From the NCBI GenBank assembly GCA_965215765.1, contig OZ244118.1, positions 1,922,001-1,986,000 of the forward strand: a DNA stretch of 64,000 nt, in the 5' to 3' direction. This stretch comes from G965212025 sp965215765 (GTDB lineage Bacteria; Pseudomonadota; Gammaproteobacteria; Poriferisulfidales; Oxydemutatoraceae). Position numbers and translations under genes: made by a program. Position 1 is the stretch's first letter. Every line of letters begins with the position of its first letter. Below are positions 17,795 to 27,390 of the stretch, in pieces. A model generated the notes under the pieces. It saw only the letters and a program-made list of their open reading frames with translations. It was not told the origin of the DNA and made no database searches.

Positions 17795-19089
17795 GATGCC
17801 GCTTCCCGTTGCGCGTACGCTTTGAGTCCCCAAATCAGCACCAAGTCGTTGTCTTTATAAACCAGAGGAATGTTCCAGCGACGCCAGGGGGGAACTCCCA
17901 GCTCCTGAAACACTTTCTTCAGACATTTATGTATTCTTTTGTTATGAAATACTTTTTCTCCACCAGACCTGAGCCGAACATCAAAAACAGACTGGCAATC
18001 AAGACCCGGGCATTGCGCCTCCAATTCTGCCCGGTGCAGGGTCTGTCCCGTTTCCGAAATATGCAAGTCCTCTCCCTTGGGCCACGTCCAATGCAGCCCT
18101 TTGGCACAAGTCGGGTCATCCTGGAGCGCATACAAAAGACCACGATAGTGTCGCACCTGTCCCTGACCTTTCGCCCAGCGAACCTCGGCACCGGCAGGTG
18201 CCTGTGTTGCCGCAAAAAACATCCGCCGCAAATGCTCAATTTGCCGATATTGCATGCTCGGCAGATTCCGGTGCGCCAGCCACTGCCTGACAATAATGCG
18301 CTGCACTGCCGCAGAGCGCCGGATTAAGGACTGAACCTTCAGCGTTCCGTCCGGATTTTCGCAATCTTTCAGCAACAACTGCGCGTATTCCCGCACCACG
18401 TCCGCCAAATCGCCAAGATGATGCGCCGTACGCGCCAGAGTCTTGTCCCACGCTGGCCATTGCCGCCGGATACGAGGTGCCAGCCGCTGCCGCAAATAAC
18501 TCCGATCCAGCACCAAGTCCCGATTCGCAGGGTCTTCCAGCCACTGCACACCGCACGACAGAAGATGCTCCCGGATAACAGCTTTTTCAACGCCGAGCAT
18601 GGGTCGCCCAAAAAAGCCTTTCGCGAAAGCCACCCATTCCGGCATAGCACGCAAACCATCCGGGCCAGCTCCTCGGAACAACTGCAAAAGCACAGTCTCC
18701 GCCTGATCCAGCAAGTGGTGCGCAGACAACAACAACTCGGCGGGGCGCAGCTCCCGGGCAAAAGCCTGGTAGCGAACGCGGCGGGCAAAGGCTTCCGGAC
18801 TTTCCGCTTTTTCCCGCTTTTCCTCAATAACAATCCGACTAAATTCAACGCCATAGTTGCGGGCATTTTGCCGACAGAACTCTTCCCACTGCCCCGCATC
18901 TTTGTGCATCTGGTGGTTGACGTGAATCAGGCGCAGAGGCAACGGCGAAAAACACCCGGAAGTCACCAAGGCATCAGCAAGTGCCAGCGAATCTCCGCCA
19001 CCGCTGTAAGCAACGGCAACCCCGCCAAAGCGATGTTGAGACCGCCAAAGCGAAGCCTTGTCTTGCAGCAGTGCCGTTAATGGCGACAT
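17791..19089 (-). CDS. tilS: tRNA(Ile)-lysidine synthetase TilS
   Basis: TilS converts C34 of the CAU-anticodon tRNA-Ile to lysidine so that it reads AUA. The PP-loop AYSGGGDSLALADAL sits near the N-terminus, followed by LIHVNHQMHKDA and LLSAHHLLDQAETVLLQLFR. The C-terminal domain has VPPWRRWNIPLVY. With the ATG at 19089 the protein has 432 residues, the same as the E. coli enzyme; a GTG nine codons upstream would also be in frame. No clear ribosome-binding site decides between them. The stop overlaps pyrG, and a 53-80 bp gap separates it from accA. Confidence 0.94.
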   Translation of the reverse strand: MSPLTALLQDKASLWRSQHRFGGVAVAYSGGGDSLALADALVTSGCFSPLPLRLIHVNHQMHKDAGQWEEFCRQNARNYGVEFSRIVIEEKREKAESPEAFARRVRYQAFARELRPAELLLSAHHLLDQAETVLLQLFRGAGPDGLRAMPEWVAFAKGFFGRPMLGVEKAVIREHLLSCGVQWLEDPANRDLVLDRSYLRQRLAPRIRRQWPAWDKTLARTAHHLGDLADVVREYAQLLLKDCENPDGTLKVQSLIRRSAAVQRIIVRQWLAHRNLPSMQYRQIEHLRRMFFAATQAPAGAEVRWAKGQGQVRHYRGLLYALQDDPTCAKGLHWTWPKGEDLHISETGQTLHRAELEAQCPGLDCQSVFDVRLRSGGEKVFHNKRIHKCLKKVFQELGVPPWRRWNIPLVYKDNDLVLIWGLKAYAQREAAS

Positions 19090-19169
19090 CAGATTTTCAG
19101 TGCCCGCACCCAGCACTCAGCGAGACCACCCACGGGAATGACAGGCGACGAGGGGCACACACACAAACT

Positions 19170-20141
19170 TCAAAGCTCATCAAAAACCCCGACTCCCAGC
19201 AATTTTTCGTAGCGCAGCTGGAGCAGATAATCCAGTTCAATCCCGTTCAGCTTCTTCAAGTGTGTCGCAAGCTGCTCGCCCAAAGCCGCACAAGCCTTGG
19301 ACAAATCACGATGTGCCCCGCCCAAAGGCTCCGGAACAATGGCATCTATCAAGCCGAGTTTCATGATGTGCTGCGCAGTGATGCCCATGGTTTCGGCCGC
19401 CTGCTCGCACATGGCGGCATCCTTCCACAAAATCGAGGCACAACCTTCCGGAGAGATAACCGAGTAAATGGCGTATTGCATCATCAAAACCCGGTCAGCA
19501 ACCCCAATCGCCAACGCCCCGCCTGACCCCCCCTCACCGATTACCATGCTGATGATCGGAGTCCTCAACTCTGCCATTTGTTGCAAATTCGCGGCTATCG
19601 CCTCGCTTTGCCCCCTCTCCTCCGCAGCCACGCCGGGATACGCCCCCGGAGTATCAATAAACGTCAGGACAGGCAAACTGAAACGCTCGGCGAGCTTGAA
19701 AATTCTTCGGGCTTTTCGATAGCCTTCAGGCATGCTCATGCCAAAATTCCGCCTGATGTTCTCCTCAGTGTCGCGACCCTTCTGCTGCCCGACGATTGCA
19801 ACAGGCATATCATTGAAACGCCCGATGCCCGCCACCACAGAAGCATCGTCCGCAAACTGCCGGTCACCGTGCAGTTCTTCAAAGTTGCTAAACAGCTTGC
19901 CGATGTAATCCAGCGTGCGTGGGCGCGAGCGATGCCGTGCAAGTTGCGCAATTTGCCAGGCATTCAAGTTTGCGTAGACACTTTCTTTCATCTTGTCGCA
20001 TTCCTTCTGCAAGCGATCCATTTCCTTTTCGACATCCAGTTTGTCGTTCGAATCCGTAATAGCGCGCAACTGGCTGATCTTGGTCTCCAGATCCACGATT
20101 GGTTTTTCAAAATCCAAATGATCCATCAGATTGTTTTTCAT
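19170..20141 (-). CDS. accA: Acetyl-CoA carboxylase carboxyltransferase subunit alpha
   Basis: AccA with AccD transfers the carboxyl group from biotin to acetyl-CoA, the first step of fatty acid synthesis. The frame has 323 residues (E. coli 319). LDFEKPIVDLETKISQL at the start, TLDYIGKLFSNFEELHGDR, the oxyanion and CoA region IDTPGAYPGVAAEERGQSEA and GEGGSGGALAIGVADRV are typical. An internal Met at residue 6 is an alternative start. It lies between dnaE (144-bp gap) and tilS as in many gammaproteobacteria. I see no duplication at its borders. Confidence 0.96.
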   Translation of the reverse strand: MKNNLMDHLDFEKPIVDLETKISQLRAITDSNDKLDVEKEMDRLQKECDKMKESVYANLNAWQIAQLARHRSRPRTLDYIGKLFSNFEELHGDRQFADDASVVAGIGRFNDMPVAIVGQQKGRDTEENIRRNFGMSMPEGYRKARRIFKLAERFSLPVLTFIDTPGAYPGVAAEERGQSEAIAANLQQMAELRTPIISMVIGEGGSGGALAIGVADRVLMMQYAIYSVISPEGCASILWKDAAMCEQAAETMGITAQHIMKLGLIDAIVPEPLGGAHRDLSKACAALGEQLATHLKKLNGIELDYLLQLRYEKLLGVGVFDEL

Positions 20142-20285
20142 GGTTTAAGCAAGCCCCTTTGCGATTTCCGCGGTACTGGCGGTGAAAATACCTGCCCCGG
20201 CCCAAGCCCCGACATTGCACACAAAGCCCGGAAACCCGGTCTGTTTGCGTTCATCGCAGGAAACAACGCGAAAAGATGATTGCTG

Positions 20286-23200
20286 TTACGCGCTCAAGTG
20301 CCGTGGATACTTCATTGATACTTTTTCAACGGCACTAATATTACACAGAGCACGCAAAAATTTCTCGCACGGCAACACCCGCCAGCTTTCTCCCAAATTC
20401 AGACGCACTTCAGCTACTTCTGTCAGCAGCTTGCATTGCAGACCTAAACCCTCTTGCTCAGTGGCGGAAAACTGCCGCAAGACTTTTTGCAAATCTTTGG
20501 AAAAAACAGAAAGGTCAGAAAGTTCGCCACCCCATCGAACCTCAAACCATACGCTTTCCCCGTATTTTGCACGAGCACCCGTCAGGCTATGTACGCTTTC
20601 CGCCCTCAGGTTTCGCCTGAAAGCACCGTTGGTTTTCAAAAACCCGGTTTTCACGACCAGCATCTCGGACGCAGCAAAAAGCGCCTCATTTTCCAGGTAC
20701 AGCTTCTCCGGAATTTCAACGTCCAACTGTCCTGTCGCATCATCCAGCTTCAGCAAGTAAATCGTGTTTCTGTCATCTTCCACCCTGCCCGGCCTGCCCA
20801 CGACAATGCCAAGCAGCATGGGAGGAGATTCCATGGCAGCTTCCTCCGCACTCCTGCGCGCCATCTCATAAAAAGAATGTCTCATCAATTTCTTGCGTTC
20901 GTACGAACCCAGTGCCTTCACCGGGTGATATTTCCAAAGAAAGCCCAAGGCCTTCTCTTCCATTTTTCCAAGCTCCGAATACGGCGGTTCAGGCACAATC
21001 TTCGTGTTGAGCGGGCGATCCTGCCGGGCAGCTCCTGCACCAAACATATCTGGCTGCCCGTTGCTCAGGTCTTGAGCCTCCTTCAAGGCAAGCCCGTACT
21101 CGTATGGCATATCAGCCAGTAACTGCGCACGGTTTGGATCAAAAACATCCAGGGCACCAGCCAGGATCAGAGTTTTCAGCGTGGCGACACGTTCCAGGCA
21201 AGCACTCGCGCGCAAGCTGAAATCGCGAAAGCTGGCAAAGAGCCCGTTTTTCTCCCGCTCGTCAACCAGTCTCTGCATGGCAGCATTGCCCACACTGCGA
21301 ATGCAACCGAGCCCATAAAGGATCGTGCGCTCATCAAGCGAGGAAAAGCCAACGAGACTGCGATTGACATCGGGAGGCTCAATCGCAATGCCCAAACTGC
21401 CGCATTCATAAATCAACTCCAAAAGACGGTGCGAGTCGCTCGTAGTCGTCATCAAAGACGCCATATACGCCGCAGTATGGTGCGCCTTCAGCCACGCCGT
21501 ACGGTAAGACACCAAAGCGTAGGCAACGGAATGTGATTTGTTGAAGCCGTACTGCGCGAACTTCTCGATCAACGCGAAAATCTGTTCCGCATTGATTCTG
21601 ATCACCCCGCGTTCAACCGCAGACTCCACGAACTGCTTCTGCTGTTTTTTCATCACGTCTTTCTTTTTCTTGCCCATGGCGCTGCGCAAGACATCCGCCT
21701 GCCCGAGGCTGAAGCCGGCAAGGCTCTGGGCAATCTCCATCACCTGTTCCTGATAAACAATCACGCCGTATGTATCTTTAAGAATCGGCTTCAGGGTCTT
21801 GTGCATGTATTCAATTTTCCCCCCATGCTTGCCACGCACGAAGCTGTCGATCATTCCTCTTTCGCCCAGCGGACCTGGCCGAAAAAGGGCAAGCAAGGCG
21901 ACCAGGTCATCAAAGCAATCGGGTCTGATCTGCCTTGCCAATTGCTGGATACCCGGTGATTCCAACTGGAAAACGCCAGCGGTCCGCCCCGAACTCAGCA
22001 AGCGGTAGACCTTGGCATCGTCAACAGGAAGAGTCGTGAAGTCGATCTGTTTTCCTTTCTGCCCGGCGACCATGGCAAGAGTCCTGTCGATGACAGTCAG
22101 CGTCTTCAAGCCGAGAAAATCAAACTTCACCAGGCCAATTGCTTCCGCATCGTTCATGTCCAGATGCGTCGCGGCACCCGTGCCGCCGCGCTCACAGTAA
22201 AGTGCCGTGTAATGAGTCAGGGGATCCGGCGCGATGATCACACCCCCCGCATGCCTGGCAGGGTTACGAACCAGACCTTCAAGCATGAAGCCAAAATCAA
22301 AAATTCTCTTGACGGTCTGGTCTGCTTCGGCGTCACCGGGCTGCGTCAGCTCTTTCAATTCAGAAGACTTGGCGAGCGCGTCTTTCAACTTTATGTTGGG
22401 CTGCGCGGGCAGCAATTTTGCGATCCGGTCCACCTGCGGATAGGGACAGCCCAGAACCCGCCCCACATCGCGCACGACTGCTCTTGCCGCCAAGGTGTCA
22501 AAAGTAATGATCTGGCTCACATGATCTTGCCCGTAACGGTCGACCACGTATTCAATGACCCGGTCACGCTGATCCATACAAAAGTCCACATCAATATCCG
22601 GAGGCGAAATTCTTTCCAGGTTCAAAAACCTTTCGAACAGCAACTTGTGCGGCAAAGGATCAACCTCGGTAATCTTCACGAGAAAAGCGACCAGAGAACC
22701 CGCGCTGGAACCGCGGCCTGGACCCACCGGAATACCCCGCTGCTTCGCCCACTGCACGAAATCGGAAACAATCAGAAAGTAGCTGGAAAACCCCGTTTCC
22801 GCGATGACTCCCAATTCACGCACCATGCGCTGCTCATACTCTTTCCGCTTCCCTTCCAGTTTTGAATCACGCAAAAAGACCTCCAGCCCTTTCCTCGCTT
22901 CTTCCTGCAAATGCAGCTCGGCATCTTTATCCGCATGGGTCGAAAGCTTCGGCAGCAAAAGACGGCCAAAGACCATAGGGAAAGTGCAGCGCCTCGCAAT
23001 TTCCACGGTGTTCTCGACGGCCTCCGGATAGTCGTGGAACAGTTCGAGCATCTCCTCGGGAGTTTTCAGATATTGCCCGGCAACATGAGTCTGCACACGC
23101 TTCTGGTCACTGAGCTGATCTCCCCGGTTGATGCAGACACGCACCTCGTGAGCCATAAAATCGCTTTTGTCCAGAAAGCACACCTCGTTGGTGGCGACAA

Positions 23201-23795
23201 CCGGAAGCTTCTCGGAAGCAGCAAGAGCACAGGCGTTTTCCAGATACGCCTCCTCCTGAGGCTTGCCACTGCGTTGAATTTCCAGATAGTAGCGACCGGG
23301 AAAGTTATTCCGCCAGAAATTCAGCACTTTTTGAATCCTTGCCTGCTTGCCACGCTGCAAAGCCTGACCCAGATCACCCTGCACCCCACCGGACAACACG
23401 ATGAGGTCTGAGTTAAACCGCTTCAGCCACTCGTAACGAACCTGCGGACCATCCGAGTCTTGTCCTTCACGATACGACTGCGTCAACAAGCACGTCAGAT
23501 TTCGATAACCGACCTCGCTCATGCACAGCAAAACAACAGAGCCAGGCGACTTGTCCTCAACCCCCGATCGACCCTGAAGACGCACCTCACAACCGATAAC
23601 AGGCTTGATGCCGACATCCGCGGCTGCCTTGTAAAACTTCACCGCTGAAAAAAGGCTGCCAAGATCCGTCACCGCCAAGGCTCCGCTCCCCTGCTCCTGC
23701 GCACGTTTTGCCAAGACCGCAGGGCTGACCAATCCGTCCTTGATCGAATACTCGGAATGCACACGAAGGTGTACGAAGTCACCAAGAGTTGTCAT
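20286..23795 (-). CDS. dnaE: DNA polymerase III subunit alpha
   Basis: DnaE is the replicative polymerase. The 1169-residue product starts with the PHP domain (VHLRVHSEYSIKDGLV), includes GPGRGSSAGSLVAFLV, the catalytic aspartates in PDIDVDFCMDQRDRV, NPARHAGGVIIAP, and a C-terminal OB-type region. I chose the ATG at 23795, whose product begins like known DnaE proteins; a longer in-frame start at 23936 lies in the repeat array and encodes unrelated residues. Its first 40 or so codons are the source of eight partial copies upstream. The downstream neighbour is accA. Confidence 0.96.
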   Translation of the reverse strand: MTTLGDFVHLRVHSEYSIKDGLVSPAVLAKRAQEQGSGALAVTDLGSLFSAVKFYKAAADVGIKPVIGCEVRLQGRSGVEDKSPGSVVLLCMSEVGYRNLTCLLTQSYREGQDSDGPQVRYEWLKRFNSDLIVLSGGVQGDLGQALQRGKQARIQKVLNFWRNNFPGRYYLEIQRSGKPQEEAYLENACALAASEKLPVVATNEVCFLDKSDFMAHEVRVCINRGDQLSDQKRVQTHVAGQYLKTPEEMLELFHDYPEAVENTVEIARRCTFPMVFGRLLLPKLSTHADKDAELHLQEEARKGLEVFLRDSKLEGKRKEYEQRMVRELGVIAETGFSSYFLIVSDFVQWAKQRGIPVGPGRGSSAGSLVAFLVKITEVDPLPHKLLFERFLNLERISPPDIDVDFCMDQRDRVIEYVVDRYGQDHVSQIITFDTLAARAVVRDVGRVLGCPYPQVDRIAKLLPAQPNIKLKDALAKSSELKELTQPGDAEADQTVKRIFDFGFMLEGLVRNPARHAGGVIIAPDPLTHYTALYCERGGTGAATHLDMNDAEAIGLVKFDFLGLKTLTVIDRTLAMVAGQKGKQIDFTTLPVDDAKVYRLLSSGRTAGVFQLESPGIQQLARQIRPDCFDDLVALLALFRPGPLGERGMIDSFVRGKHGGKIEYMHKTLKPILKDTYGVIVYQEQVMEIAQSLAGFSLGQADVLRSAMGKKKKDVMKKQQKQFVESAVERGVIRINAEQIFALIEKFAQYGFNKSHSVAYALVSYRTAWLKAHHTAAYMASLMTTTSDSHRLLELIYECGSLGIAIEPPDVNRSLVGFSSLDERTILYGLGCIRSVGNAAMQRLVDEREKNGLFASFRDFSLRASACLERVATLKTLILAGALDVFDPNRAQLLADMPYEYGLALKEAQDLSNGQPDMFGAGAARQDRPLNTKIVPEPPYSELGKMEEKALGFLWKYHPVKALGSYERKKLMRHSFYEMARRSAEEAAMESPPMLLGIVVGRPGRVEDDRNTIYLLKLDDATGQLDVEIPEKLYLENEALFAASEMLVVKTGFLKTNGAFRRNLRAESVHSLTGARAKYGESVWFEVRWGGELSDLSVFSKDLQKVLRQFSATEQEGLGLQCKLLTEVAEVRLNLGESWRVLPCEKFLRALCNISAVEKVSMKYPRHLSA

Positions 23796-25047
23796 TGCGT
23801 TGTCATCACCTGAGCAAGTCTCATGGGCGCAAGGCTCCGCTTCCCTGCCCCTGCGGACGTTTTGCCAAGGCTTCGCTGAGCAATCCGTCCTTGATCGAAT
23901 ACTCGGAATGCACACGAAAGTGTACGAAGTCACCAAGAGTTGTCATTGCGTTGTCATCACCTGTGCAAGTTTAACGGGCGCAAAATCCCGCCACGCTGCC
24001 CCTGCACACGTTTTGCCAAGGTCGCAAGAACTGACCAATCCGTCCTTGATCGAATACTCAGAATGCACACGAAAGTGTACGAAGTCACCAAGAGTTGTCA
24101 TTGCGTTGTCACCACCTGTGCAAATTTCATGGGCGCAAAACCCCGCCACGCTGTGCTGTCATCGTTTTGCCAAAGGTCGCAGGAACTGAGCAATCCGTCC
24201 TTGATCGAATACTCAGAATGCACACGAAGGTGTACGAAGTCACCAAGAGTTGTCATTGAGTTCACCACCTGTGCAAATTTCATGGGCGCAAAACCCCGCC
24301 ACGCTGTGCTGTCATCGTTCTGTCAAGGCCGCAGGGCTGAGCAATCCGTCCTTGATTGAACATTCGGAATGCACACGAAAGTGTACGAAGTCACCAAGAG
24401 TTGTCATTGCGTTGTCATCACCTGTGCAAGTTTCATAGCTGCAAAACCCCGCCACGCTGTGCTGTCATCGTTTTGCCAAAGGTCGCAGGAACTGACCAAT
24501 CCGTCCTTGATCGAATACTCAGAATGCACACGAAGGTGTACGAAGTCACCAAGAGTTGTCATTGAGTTCACCACCTGTGCAAATTTCATGGGCGCAAAAC
24601 CCCGCCACGCTGTGCTGTCATCGTTTTGCCAAAGGTCGCAGGAACTGAGCAATCCGTCCTTGATCGAATACTCGGAATGCACACGAAAGTGTACGAAGTC
24701 ACCAAGAGTTGTCATTGCGTTGTCATCACCTGTGCAAGTTTCACGGGCTGCAAAACCCCGCCACGCTGCCCCTGCGCACGTTTTGCCAAGGCCGCAAGAA
24801 CTGACCAATCCGTCCTTGATTGAACATTCGGAATGCACACGAAAGTGTACGAAGTCACCAAGAGTTGTCATTGAGTTGTCACCACCTGTGCAAATTTCAT
24901 GGGCGCAAAACCCCGCCACGCTGTGCTGTCATCGTTTTGCCAAAGGTCGCAGGAACTGAGCAATCCGTCCTTGATCGAATACTCGGAATGCACACGAAAG
25001 TGTACGAAGTCACCAAGAGTTGTCATTGTGTTGTCATTGTGTTGTCA
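23665..25047. repeat. Tandem array of the dnaE 5' end at the rnhB/dnaE junction, 9 copies
   Basis: The dnaE start codon recurs at 23795 (native), 23946, 24101, 24256, 24406, 24562, 24715, 24871 and 25026, at spacings of 150-156 bp. Each unit holds about 120-130 bp of dnaE 5' sequence, decaying away from the start, and a linker of about 25 bp. The stretch agagttgtcattg is shared by all. Next to rnhB the start triplet region ATGACAAC is itself repeated at 11-bp steps. Several units stay open in one frame, giving a peptide with several DnaE N-termini in tandem. Confidence 0.92.
24404..24919 (-). pseudogene. Open frame of three tandem DnaE N-termini, 171 aa
   Basis: Within the array this frame reads MTTLGDFVHFRVHSE-type sequence three times, each followed by linker-coded residues such as SCDLWQNDDSTAWRGFAP. 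It is a product of the array and has no polymerase or PHP active site. Translation is possible because each unit keeps the dnaE start context, but there is no sign of function. Confidence 0.5.
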
Positions 25048-25677
25048 TCACGGCTTGCCCGACTCGCCCAAGAGCCTGAAAGTCTTCCGATGAAAAACAC
25101 ACGACCCGTATTTCTGAATCGCCAAACGATGCACTTTGGTAGGATAGCCCTTATGGGAGGCAAAACCATAAGCCGGGAAACGTTGGTGTAGATCAAGCAT
25201 GTATTCATCCCGACTTACCTTGGCGAGAATGGAAGCAGCCGAGATCTGCGCCACCCGGTCATCACCACCACAAATTGCATAACTTTTACAGTCCACCACG
25301 GGAAAATGCATGCCGTCAACCAAAACGCATTCATACGCAACCTGCAAAGTTTCCAAGGCGCGCCGCATCGCCAGCAAACTGGCATGATGAATATTGATCC
25401 GGTCAATTTCCATGGCCGTTGCTGAGCCGACGCCCCACCCCTGTGCAGACTGCTTTATACATCCGGCAAGCCTTTGGCGCTGCTCTGAAGTCAGACGCTT
25501 CGAGTCCCGACACCCCACCGGAATGTCCGAATCACGAATGACCACCGCGGCAGCCATCACCGGACCGACCAAGGCACCCCGCCCGGCTTCATCGACTCCC
25601 ACGAGCAACAAGTCCCTGAAGTCCGGCAGCCGCTCGCTGCGCGTGACACGGATTTGCTCAGTATCAGAAAGCCGCAT
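25048..25677 (-). CDS. rnhB: Ribonuclease HII
   Basis: RNase HII cleaves RNA in RNA-DNA hybrids and removes misincorporated ribonucleotides. The 209-residue protein has the catalytic DEAGRG (29-34), RDSKRLTSEQR (57-67), VLVDGMHFP with a further acidic residue, and ISAASILAKVSRDEYM. The C-terminal HKGYPTKVHRLAI is typical. The rnhB-dnaE order is common in gammaproteobacteria. Its 3' end borders the dnaE array. The start faces the divergent oxidoreductase gene with only 26 bp between them. Confidence 0.95.
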   Translation of the reverse strand: MRLSDTEQIRVTRSERLPDFRDLLLVGVDEAGRGALVGPVMAAAVVIRDSDIPVGCRDSKRLTSEQRQRLAGCIKQSAQGWGVGSATAMEIDRINIHHASLLAMRRALETLQVAYECVLVDGMHFPVVDCKSYAICGGDDRVAQISAASILAKVSRDEYMLDLHQRFPAYGFASHKGYPTKVHRLAIQKYGSCVFHRKTFRLLGESGKP

Positions 25678-25703
25678 GTTCTGTCCTCGGGAGTGCCCTG
25701 CCC

Positions 25704-26663
25704 ATGTCTGAATTGCGATGCGCCGTCATCGGAGTGGGACACCTAGGGCAATACCACGCACAGAAGTACGCGCGACTTGAAGGCTGCAAGCTCGTCGCCG
25801 TCGTGGATTCTGACGAGAAGCGCAGTCACACGATAGCGGAACGTTGCGACACACAGGCATTGACGGATTACTCCGAGCTCTTGGGAAAAGTGAACGCAGT
25901 CAGCATAGCCACCCCGACCGGCACACATTTTCAGGTTGCCAGCGACTGCCTCAAGGCCGGGATTCATGTCCTCGTTGAAAAGCCCATTACCCCCACCATT
26001 GCCGAAGCAGACGCATTGATTGCCCTTGCAAAAAAGAACAACTGCCTGCTGCAAGTCGGACACGTTGAACAGTTTAATCCAGCGTTTTGTCACCTACGCA
26101 AAAATGTCGTTCTGCCCATGTTCATCGAAGCCGTCCGCCTGATGGCACCAAGCAACAGAAATACGGACGTCAACGTCATACTGGATTTGATGATTCACGA
26201 TCTCAGCAATATTTTCAGCCTGGTGAAAAGCCCGGTTGAATCGCTGCTTGCCAAAGGAGTGCCGGTACTGAACTCAGAGACAGACATCGCCAATGTCCGG
26301 ATACATTTTGCCAACGGCTGCATCGCCAATGTTACGGCCAGCCGCATCAGCATGAAACAGGAAAGAAAGCTCAGAATCTTCGAAAGCCACAAGTACCACC
26401 ACGTAGACATGAAAGACCATTACTACACAGAGGCATTTCAAAGCAAAGAAGAAGGTGCCCTGCCCTTCGAAACGAAAACCTGGCGTTACCCGGATGCCGA
26501 CTCCCTGCACGATGAAATAGCCCACTTCGTGTCCTGCATTCAGGAGCACAAAACCCCACGCGTGGACGGCGAGGCCGGGCGCGAAGCATTGAAAGTCGCG
26601 CTGGAAATATCGGAACTGATTGACAAAGACCAATGGCAAATCACGCCCCAAGAACACACATAG
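25704..26663 (+). CDS. Gfo/Idh/MocA oxidoreductase, GnnA-like
   Basis: A 319-residue NAD-dependent sugar oxidoreductase. GVGHLGQYHAQKYA (10-23) is the Rossmann loop, VEKPITP (91-97) carries the family EKP motif, and GHVEQFNPAF follows at 118. The pattern resembles GnnA, which oxidises UDP-GlcNAc at C3 so that a transaminase can make UDP-GlcNAc3N for amide-linked lipid A; such genes often sit near lpxA-lpxB-rnhB. No aminotransferase partner is in the window, so GnnA is a likely but unproven assignment. A GGAG lies about 10 nt before the start. It is divergent from rnhB. Confidence 0.7.
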   Translation: MSELRCAVIGVGHLGQYHAQKYARLEGCKLVAVVDSDEKRSHTIAERCDTQALTDYSELLGKVNAVSIATPTGTHFQVASDCLKAGIHVLVEKPITPTIAEADALIALAKKNNCLLQVGHVEQFNPAFCHLRKNVVLPMFIEAVRLMAPSNRNTDVNVILDLMIHDLSNIFSLVKSPVESLLAKGVPVLNSETDIANVRIHFANGCIANVTASRISMKQERKLRIFESHKYHHVDMKDHYYTEAFQSKEEGALPFETKTWRYPDADSLHDEIAHFVSCIQEHKTPRVDGEAGREALKVALEISELIDKDQWQITPQEHT

Positions 26664-26673
26664 CTCCCAAAAG

Positions 26674-27375
26674 ATGGCTACACACGGCCAGCCACTGACC
26701 CCGATTGCCCTGCTTCTCGCGACAACCTGCGTCTTCGCGCAAAGCATGCCAGGCATGGAAGTCGAACTGCAGCCCACCACAAAGCCTGAAGTCCGCCACG
26801 CGCAAGCAGCAGCGATTAACGACTACCCAAGCCTGGCAACACGACTTGACCTGCCGACACTGACTGCCGAAGAACAAAACGAAATCAGACGCCTTGCAAG
26901 TGACCCGACCAGAGCATACGTAGGCATCGGCAGAGAAGCCCGACTGACCACACCCAACTGGGCCTTGCTGGAAGAAGGGACAGAAGGCGATGACCAAATC
27001 TGGCAAGCCCAAATCCACTCCCCCACCGCCGTCTCCCTGAAAGTACGCTTCACAGACTTTACACTTGCGCCGGAAACAGCCGTAAAAGTCTACAGCCTCC
27101 ACGGCAGCACAGGTGCGCCGATCGGGGAATACAAAGGCCGCGGCACGAGCGGCAACGGAACGTTCTGGTCACTGACCGTCCCCGGAGATACCGTGGTCGT
27201 GGAATACTGGGTTTCTGCCAAAAGCGCACCGGAACAACCAGGCGCATTCCCGTTCAAAGTAGAAAGGGTCAGCCATACTTTCAGAGGCAATGACGGCAAG
27301 CTGTACGGAGTCGATGAGTTGCGGGAGAAGCCGCAAAGTCAGCCGGAAGAGAAAGCCACGCAAAAGTCATGCTGA
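26674..27375 (+). CDS. Secreted protein resembling a lysyl-endopeptidase prodomain (truncated)
   Basis: I chose the ATG at 26674, which gives a signal peptide (PLTPIALLLATTCVFA) with cleavage before QSMPG and avoids overlapping the upstream gene. The mature part of about 210 residues has a beta-sandwich-like region with GTFWSLTVPGDTVVVEYWV and VERVSHTFRG. This recalls the segment before the trypsin-like domain of Lysobacter lysyl endopeptidases. The frame stops at residue 233, before any protease domain, after GVDELREKPQSQP. It is either a truncated protease or a stand-alone domain. A decayed copy lies at 31895-32245. Confidence 0.5.
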   Translation: MATHGQPLTPIALLLATTCVFAQSMPGMEVELQPTTKPEVRHAQAAAINDYPSLATRLDLPTLTAEEQNEIRRLASDPTRAYVGIGREARLTTPNWALLEEGTEGDDQIWQAQIHSPTAVSLKVRFTDFTLAPETAVKVYSLHGSTGAPIGEYKGRGTSGNGTFWSLTVPGDTVVVEYWVSAKSAPEQPGAFPFKVERVSHTFRGNDGKLYGVDELREKPQSQPEEKATQKSC

Positions 27376-27390
27376 ACCATTGAAGGGTGA

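Noticed and set aside
23665..25047. Second CRISPR-like array of 150-156 bp period
   Set aside because: The unit is dnaE 5' sequence with a short linker, and there are no unique spacers.
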